From positions 1 through 11,894 of the forward strand of contig VBHV01000217.1 in the NCBI GenBank assembly GCA_005881995.1: a stretch of 11,894 bases of DNA, in the 5' to 3' direction. Under the pieces are notes generated by a model. That model ran no database searches, was not told the DNA's origin, and saw only the letters and a list, made by a program, of their open reading frames with translations. The translations under genes and the position numbers were made by a program. This document shows positions 8,318 to 11,894 of the stretch, piece after piece (the first letter of the stretch is position 1; the number at the start of each line of letters is the position of its first letter). This DNA is from Chloroflexota bacterium. GTDB taxonomy: Bacteria > Chloroflexota > Ktedonobacteria > Ktedonobacterales > Ktedonobacteraceae.

Positions 8318-9275
8318 GACGGGCTGAGAAGACGGCTAAGCGCACATCTGTGCTGACAAACAGTTCGCGCAGCGATTCGGTGTCGATAAATCTGTTGCGC
8401 CCTTCATCATCACAGAAGCAGAGATAGGTTTGCGGTTTGACTTTCGAGAGTGGCGTGCCGCACGCGCTGCATCTGCGAGCGTCAACGTCATTCAATACAT
8501 CACAATCTTCCGCCGGGCAAAGACGACCATATGCACCATGGCCATCAAAGTGGATAGCATAACAGGGAACGGCGGTCTCCTCATCGTCAAATGAGGTGGC
8601 ACCGCCAACAGAGTTGAGATAGCGTACAAGTTCATCAAAGGTAGGCGGTTCCAACCTGTCTAAGAACAGTTGTCTATCTTCTATTTCCATGAGAGGTGCC
8701 AGGCCACGTTTTAAGCTTTCAAAGCTCTGCTCGGTTTCCAATGACGGGCAATTGATGGGTGAGGAGCCGATGTAGAGCAGGCGCAACGGGGGATAAATGG
8801 GTAATTCACACTGAGGGGGCATATCAGGTCGCAGCAGAGCACGCGTAAGTGTGAACACGCCAGAGGCCAGCAGGAAATGTTCGCCGTTGTGCAATAATTC
8901 CCAGGGATACGCTACGAATTCATCGCATTCGGGGGCAAAACTGAGCGTCAGGGCAACGGTTCCGCGCCTGCCCAGCGTGCGTTGAATGACGCTGCGTAAC
9001 ATAGCCTGCACCGAGTGTTCCGCAGAATCGCGCAGGCTGGCGCCTGGAGAAGGTGTACCGCATAAGGCTAGAAACAGGCGCTGACCGATCTCACGCAACT
9101 CTCGATCATCACTCTCCAGGGTATTGAGCTTTTTTAGGAGGGCATTCAGTTGTCTCGCGTTGTACGGAGGGATAAAGTCGCCTTTGACGATATGCCCGGA
9201 CCAGCTTTCCTTTACCTGCAATTCAAATGTGCCATCCTCACGAGTCCGAAACTGCAGGTTCAGCGTCTCTCCCAT
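8157..9275 (-). pseudogene. N-terminal part of the split CHAT-NTPase-TPR protein, protease domain broken
   Basis: Residues 1-318 read as an N-terminal region plus the first part of a CHAT (caspase-HetF-associated with TPRs) domain: YPWELLH (123-129), LRLLYIGSSP (164-173), the histidine-bearing FDGHGAYG (243-250) and the core strand VRLAVFSA (311-318). CHAT domains continue with the catalytic cysteine (SAC) at this point. Here the frame goes to RHGTS and then an Arg/His-rich tail typical of out-of-frame translation, while the expected VPAVVAM continuation appears in the +1 frame. A zinc-ribbon-like insert (C253, C258, C269, C272) sits between the histidine motif and the following strand. The two frames overlap at 8157-8317. 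The start at 9275 has only a weak ribosome binding site (CGGA). I call the whole 5447-9275 locus one disabled gene; a sequencing error alone would not explain the missing residues. Confidence 0.75.
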
Positions 9276-9614
9276 TTGTCCGTTGCATCCTATAAATACT
9301 AGCGTGAGTGAAAATCATAGCATGCCCGTGAAGTTCGTTCTCTCTCTAAAATACACGATGAGCATGACTATTCAACATAAGTATAACACATGTTTATATA
9401 TTTCAAAAATAAAGGGAAGGCCCAACGGACGTTTCTCTTTTGTGAACTCGTAAGAGAAAATTTGTGGCAAACGGTATAAATGATGGAGGAAGCCTGGCCC
9501 TCATTTATAAATTCATATAATATGCACAATACACAATAACATAACGCTGCCAAAAACGGTGTAAAATCGGGTATTACTCTGAGGAACATAAGAAAATTTG
9601 CCCTTATTACAAGT

Positions 9615-9630
9615 CAATTTGTGCAAATTG
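9615..9630. promoter_or_regulatory. Candidate operator palindrome upstream of the permease
   Basis: CAATTTGTGCAAATTG has 7-bp perfect arms around TG, the size of a dimeric helix-turn-helix repressor or activator site. It ends 9 bases before the candidate -35 element and about 195 bases before the permease start. It could also serve the divergent CHAT gene. No regulator gene is adjacent, so the binding protein is unknown. Confidence 0.4.
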
Positions 9631-9639
9631 TACGAATTT

Positions 9640-9668
9640 TTAGCAATAAACTTCTGCTATTTTATATG
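9640..9668 (+). promoter_or_regulatory. Candidate promoter of the permease
   Basis: TTAGCA (9640-9645), 17 bases, then TATATG (9663-9668). It would start transcription near 9675 and give a leader of about 150 nt. The match is weak to moderate; support comes mainly from its position just after the operator-like palindrome. Confidence 0.3.
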
Positions 9669-9708
9669 TAACACCACGCAAGGAGAATTATTATACTTTG
9701 GACAAAGG

Positions 9709-9739
9709 GATTGAGCCAGGCAATGATTGCAACTCAATC
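9709..9739 (+). promoter_or_regulatory. Stem-loop in the permease leader, overlapping a 23-codon frame
   Basis: GATTGAG (9709-9715) pairs with CTCAATC (9733-9739), and GCAA/TTGC (9720-9723 with 9727-9730) can form an inner stem. The structure covers the ATG at 9723 of a small frame ending at TGA 9792-9794. The nearby AGGAG at 9681 has no ATG at normal spacing. A regulatory leader is possible but not shown. Confidence 0.25.
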
Positions 9740-9824
9740 TCGTCGTGTGGAGCTGCGCGGCTTACAACATGGTAATGAGGCCAGCGGTACGTGAAGTCAT
9801 TCGATTCAAAGGGAGTACATCACC

Positions 9825-11387
9825 ATGTCTGTTCAAGCCCCACAAGACACTGGCATGAAGCCCTCGTTAGGTCTGACCGGTGTCACTATTAACGCTATGG
9901 CGCTGATCGCGCCTGGCGCATTCCTCTGGACCACCTATCAGTTGCAAGCCGCCCCTGGCTCGGCCTTGAACATGTGGGCTTCGGTCTTTATAGCAACCGC
10001 TATCGCATTATTAACGGCCACCGCCTACGCCGCGCTCTCCAAACGCTATCCCGAAGGCGGAACGGGCAGTTCTTACTATTACACTGAAGCAGCCATCCTC
10101 CACAAAGAAGAACATCGCCACTTCAAATTTGCCCGCATCGCCAAATTCATTGTCGGTTGGGCATCACATCTGTATTACTGGGTCTATCCCGGCGTGATGG
10201 TCGCCTTTATGGGCCTGGTCATCACGTATATTATCCAGACCTTTGATCCCAGTTTCGGAGCAGCGTGGCAGGAAGTGCTGGTGTGTGTGGGGTTTGCCGC
10301 CGTTGTAGGTTTGATCGCTTTCATTGGCGTGACCGGCTCTACCGTTGCCAACATCGTCATTAACGTCATCCAGATCGTCGCCCTCCTCGCGTTCTCCATC
10401 CTGGCCGTTGCTTACCGCATGACACATCCCAATGTGCATTACCTGCATCCCAGCGCATTGAGTGTCATCACGCCGCATGACCTGAGCGGACTCATTTTCC
10501 AGTCTACTATCGCCATCCTGCTGGTTGTGGGTTTTGAGTCTGCGACTGCGCTGGCAGCCGAGTCCAAAAATCCCGGACGCGATATCCCGCGCGCCGTCGT
10601 TTTGTCGCTGGTCATTCAAGCAGTGGTCTTCTACTTCATCGAATACTTCGCCGCCAACTTCTTTATAAACACGGGCTATAACAATAGCGCGGGTACGGGT
10701 TTTGCCGCCGCCTTCAGTTCTGGCGCGCCCATCGGTGACATGGCGCAGATCATCGGCAACCAGATGCTGGGCGGCAACGGCGTAGCCTTCGCCACCATTC
10801 TGGCTGCTACAGTGGTAATCGCGCTGATCGGAACGTCTCTCTCCTGTTTAAATACCGGTGTACGCGTCACACACGCTATGGGCAAAGATACCGAATTGCC
10901 CGCCGTGTTTGGCTTCTTGCATGGTCGCTTCCGCACACCGCATGTAGGCGTGATCGTCCTGACCGTTATCTCCGCCGTCCTCGGCTCGTATGGTGTGTTG
11001 AGCATCGATCACCTGACGCAGGTGACGCTGATCTCCAATATTGGCACCTTCCTGCTGTATGGCATGACCTGCCTCATCTGTATCGTCGCCTTCGCTGGAG
11101 TCAAGGCACGCGGCATCTTTACCACGGTTTTAGCTCCTGGGTTAGGTGGTACATTGAATGTGCTGATGCTCGTAGGTGTGATCTACTTCGCCATCGCGGG
11201 CGGCGGCAGTACACAGGTTGATACTATTATCGCAGCGGGATTCAGCATTGCCTGGCTGGTGATCGGCTTTGCTTTCCTGTGGATCCGCCAGGTGGTGACC
11301 GGCGTACCAATCCTGCATCCCGAAGACCACAAGGAAAAGAACGGCATTGTTCGGCCCGTTCCTGTAGAAGTGGAGTCGCCAGCGTAA
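9825..11387 (+). CDS. APC-superfamily amino acid permease
   Basis: The 520-residue integral membrane protein has about twelve hydrophobic helices (roughly 18-40, 51-71, 107-138, 150-170, 172-196, 221-241, 256-282, 316-342, 375-395, 404-428, 434-458 and 466-488). Length and pattern match secondary amino acid transporters of the APC superfamily. The N-terminal helix has the small-residue stretch MALIAPGAF, where these carriers bind the substrate backbone. The family signature is seen as VGFESATAL followed by AAESKNPGRDIPRA (about 235-257), with PEGGTGSSY after helix 2. The substrate (amino acid, polyamine or related) cannot be deduced. The start follows GGGAG by 9 bases. The gene is monocistronic: it has its own leader upstream and a clear intrinsic terminator about 27 bases after the stop. 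No catabolic or biosynthetic partner is adjacent. Confidence 0.92.
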   Translation: MSVQAPQDTGMKPSLGLTGVTINAMALIAPGAFLWTTYQLQAAPGSALNMWASVFIATAIALLTATAYAALSKRYPEGGTGSSYYYTEAAILHKEEHRHFKFARIAKFIVGWASHLYYWVYPGVMVAFMGLVITYIIQTFDPSFGAAWQEVLVCVGFAAVVGLIAFIGVTGSTVANIVINVIQIVALLAFSILAVAYRMTHPNVHYLHPSALSVITPHDLSGLIFQSTIAILLVVGFESATALAAESKNPGRDIPRAVVLSLVIQAVVFYFIEYFAANFFINTGYNNSAGTGFAAAFSSGAPIGDMAQIIGNQMLGGNGVAFATILAATVVIALIGTSLSCLNTGVRVTHAMGKDTELPAVFGFLHGRFRTPHVGVIVLTVISAVLGSYGVLSIDHLTQVTLISNIGTFLLYGMTCLICIVAFAGVKARGIFTTVLAPGLGGTLNVLMLVGVIYFAIAGGGSTQVDTIIAAGFSIAWLVIGFAFLWIRQVVTGVPILHPEDHKEKNGIVRPVPVEVESPA

Positions 11388-11413
11388 AAACGGCGAGACA
11401 CACGATAGATTCG

Positions 11414-11442
11414 TGCAGGAGGTTTACGCCTCCTGCATTTTC
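11414..11442 (+). terminator. Rho-independent terminator of the permease
   Basis: TGCAGGAGG (11414-11422) pairs with CCTCCTGCA (11429-11437) around a 6-base loop and is followed directly by TTTTCCATTTTT. A perfect 9-bp GC-rich stem plus T-tract makes this a strong intrinsic terminator. Confidence 0.88.
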
Positions 11443-11474
11443 CATTTTTGGCTGCTTCCTCGCGTTATTTCATA

Positions 11475-11549
11475 GAGACGCGACTGATTGCGTTCACGAA
11501 CGCAATACTGTTGCCCAACAAAACGGACACGATAAAGCACGTCCCCACG
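11475..11549. repeat. Miniature palindromic repeat element, copy 2 (diverged)
   Basis: The first 23 bases match copy 1 (from 3890) at 18 positions by hand alignment, and the last 22 bases match its end (to 3960) at 16. The two-unit layout and total length (75 versus 71 bases) are alike. It also contains a perfect 9-bp-arm palindrome, ATTGCGTTC-AC-GAACGCAAT (11487-11506), offset from the original unit. It lies between the permease terminator and the kinase promoter. Confidence 0.65.
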
Positions 11550-11555
11550 CAAGTA

Positions 11556-11564
11556 TGTTATACT
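11556..11564 (+). promoter_or_regulatory. Candidate extended -10 promoter of the kinase gene
   Basis: TGTTATACT contains TATACT (11559-11564) with the TGn extension. No -35 match lies 17 bases upstream, where the end of the palindromic repeat is. Transcription would start near 11571, about 40 bases before the ATG. Confidence 0.45.
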
Positions 11565-11611
11565 AAAGTACAAACCAGGATTGTTCATGCAAGCAACATC
11601 ACGCGGGAGAT

Positions 11612-11894
11612 ATGACGACAACCTATTCAAGCGGTACGCGGGTCGACCACTATGAGATTATACGTATGCTCGGGCATGGCGGCATGAATAACGTCTACCT
11701 TGCCCAGGACATACTGAACCAGGAGAAAGTAGTACTCAAGTTTCCCAATGATGATTTGATCAGCAATGTCGGTGTATTTGAGCGCTACAAACGCGAGGCG
11801 GAGATCGGCAGCCGCCTCCATCACCCGCATGTCCAGCGCCTTTTAAACACTGACGAGCAGAGGTGCGAGCATTACCTGGTGATGGAATACATCC
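11612..11894 (+). CDS. Hanks-type Ser/Thr protein kinase, N-terminal fragment (continues past the window)
   Basis: The 94 readable residues are the start of a eukaryotic-like protein kinase N-lobe. HYEIIRMLGHGGMNNVYLA carries the ATP-binding glycine loop. The subdomain II lysine is in VVLKF, the alpha-C glutamate is in RYKREAEIG, LHHPHV is the usual link after that helix, and HYLVMEYI is the hinge-proximal strand. The third loop glycine (GxGxxG) is replaced by Asn, giving GHGGMNNV where GGMGxV is common. The start follows GGGAG at only 2 bases, a short spacing, but no other start exists in frame before a stop at 11564-11566. The catalytic loop and any sensor or membrane domain are outside the window, so activity and ligand cannot be judged. 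The frame is open to the right edge. Confidence 0.88.
   Translation, partial: MTTTYSSGTRVDHYEIIRMLGHGGMNNVYLAQDILNQEKVVLKFPNDDLISNVGVFERYKREAEIGSRLHHPHVQRLLNTDEQRCEHYLVMEYI

Larger units (their letters stand above)
9276..9824. other. AT-rich divergent intergenic region of 549 bases
   Basis: This spacer separates the divergent CHAT-NTPase-TPR gene and the permease and is markedly more AT-rich than the genes. It holds a TATAAATGA/TCATTTATA inverted repeat (9475-9483 with 9501-9509), a TTTCTCTT/AAGAGAAA inverted repeat near 9430-9460, the candidate operator at 9615-9630, a candidate promoter at 9640-9668, and a leader with an orphan ribosome-binding-like AGGAG (9681-9685), a hairpin and a 23-codon frame. 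No recognisable RNA family or substantial gene is seen. A clear promoter for the CHAT gene was not found. Confidence 0.6.

Noticed and set aside
8290..8325. Programmed +1 frameshift joining the two CHAT frames
   Set aside because: No slippery site or stimulatory pattern is evident, and a simple shift would still lack the catalytic cysteine and about 20 following residues.
9475..9509. TATAAATGA inverted repeat as a terminator
   Set aside because: The arms are AT-rich, there is no T-tract on either side, and no gene ends nearby.
10164..10619. Minus-strand frame opposite the permease
   Set aside because: It is antisense to conserved membrane helices, with no signal for translation.

Overview
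The window looks like chromosomal DNA of a Chloroflexota bacterium, most likely from the Ktedonobacteria. This is an inference from gene content: a CHAT / NTPase / 40-residue TPR signalling protein, a DUF929 membrane-anchored thioredoxin-fold protein, a Hanks-type kinase with a GHGGM loop, and short interspersed repeats built on a GGACGCGAT...ATCGCGTCC palindrome. There is no phage, transposase, integrase or CRISPR array.

Layout, left to right. (1) Bases 1-2527, plus strand: a two-gene translationally coupled unit, an FAD/NAD(P)-binding oxidoreductase-like protein followed by a four-helix membrane protein with a proline-rich linker and a C-terminal zinc ribbon. The oxidoreductase frame is still open at the left edge, so the unit may continue outside the window. 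(2) 2655-3875, minus: moeA (molybdopterin molybdenumtransferase), complete, with a strong ribosome binding site that directly abuts a small palindromic repeat (3887-3960). (3) 3980-4170, minus: a tRNA-Glu(UUC) gene with a near-consensus promoter upstream and a 12-bp hairpin just downstream. (4) 4395-5450, plus: the DUF929 protein with a CPYC motif. (5) 5447-9275, minus: one CHAT-NTPase-TPR gene now split into two overlapping frames. The break lies exactly where the catalytic cysteine of the CHAT protease should be; that cysteine and the residues after it are absent. (6) 9276-9824: an AT-rich divergent intergenic region with a candidate operator, promoter and structured leader. (7) 9825-11387, plus: an APC-family permease followed by a clear Rho-independent terminator. 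(8) 11475-11549: a second, diverged copy of the palindromic repeat. (9) 11612 to the right edge, plus: the start of a Ser/Thr protein kinase.

Most genes are single units with unrelated housekeeping or signalling roles. The only evident co-translated pair is the oxidoreductase and the zinc-ribbon membrane protein. The items most worth a second look are the broken CHAT-NTPase-TPR gene with a zinc-ribbon insert inside its protease domain, the oxidoreductase/membrane zinc-ribbon pair of unknown function, and the two-copy miniature repeat family. I found no clear complete new multi-gene system within these bounds.
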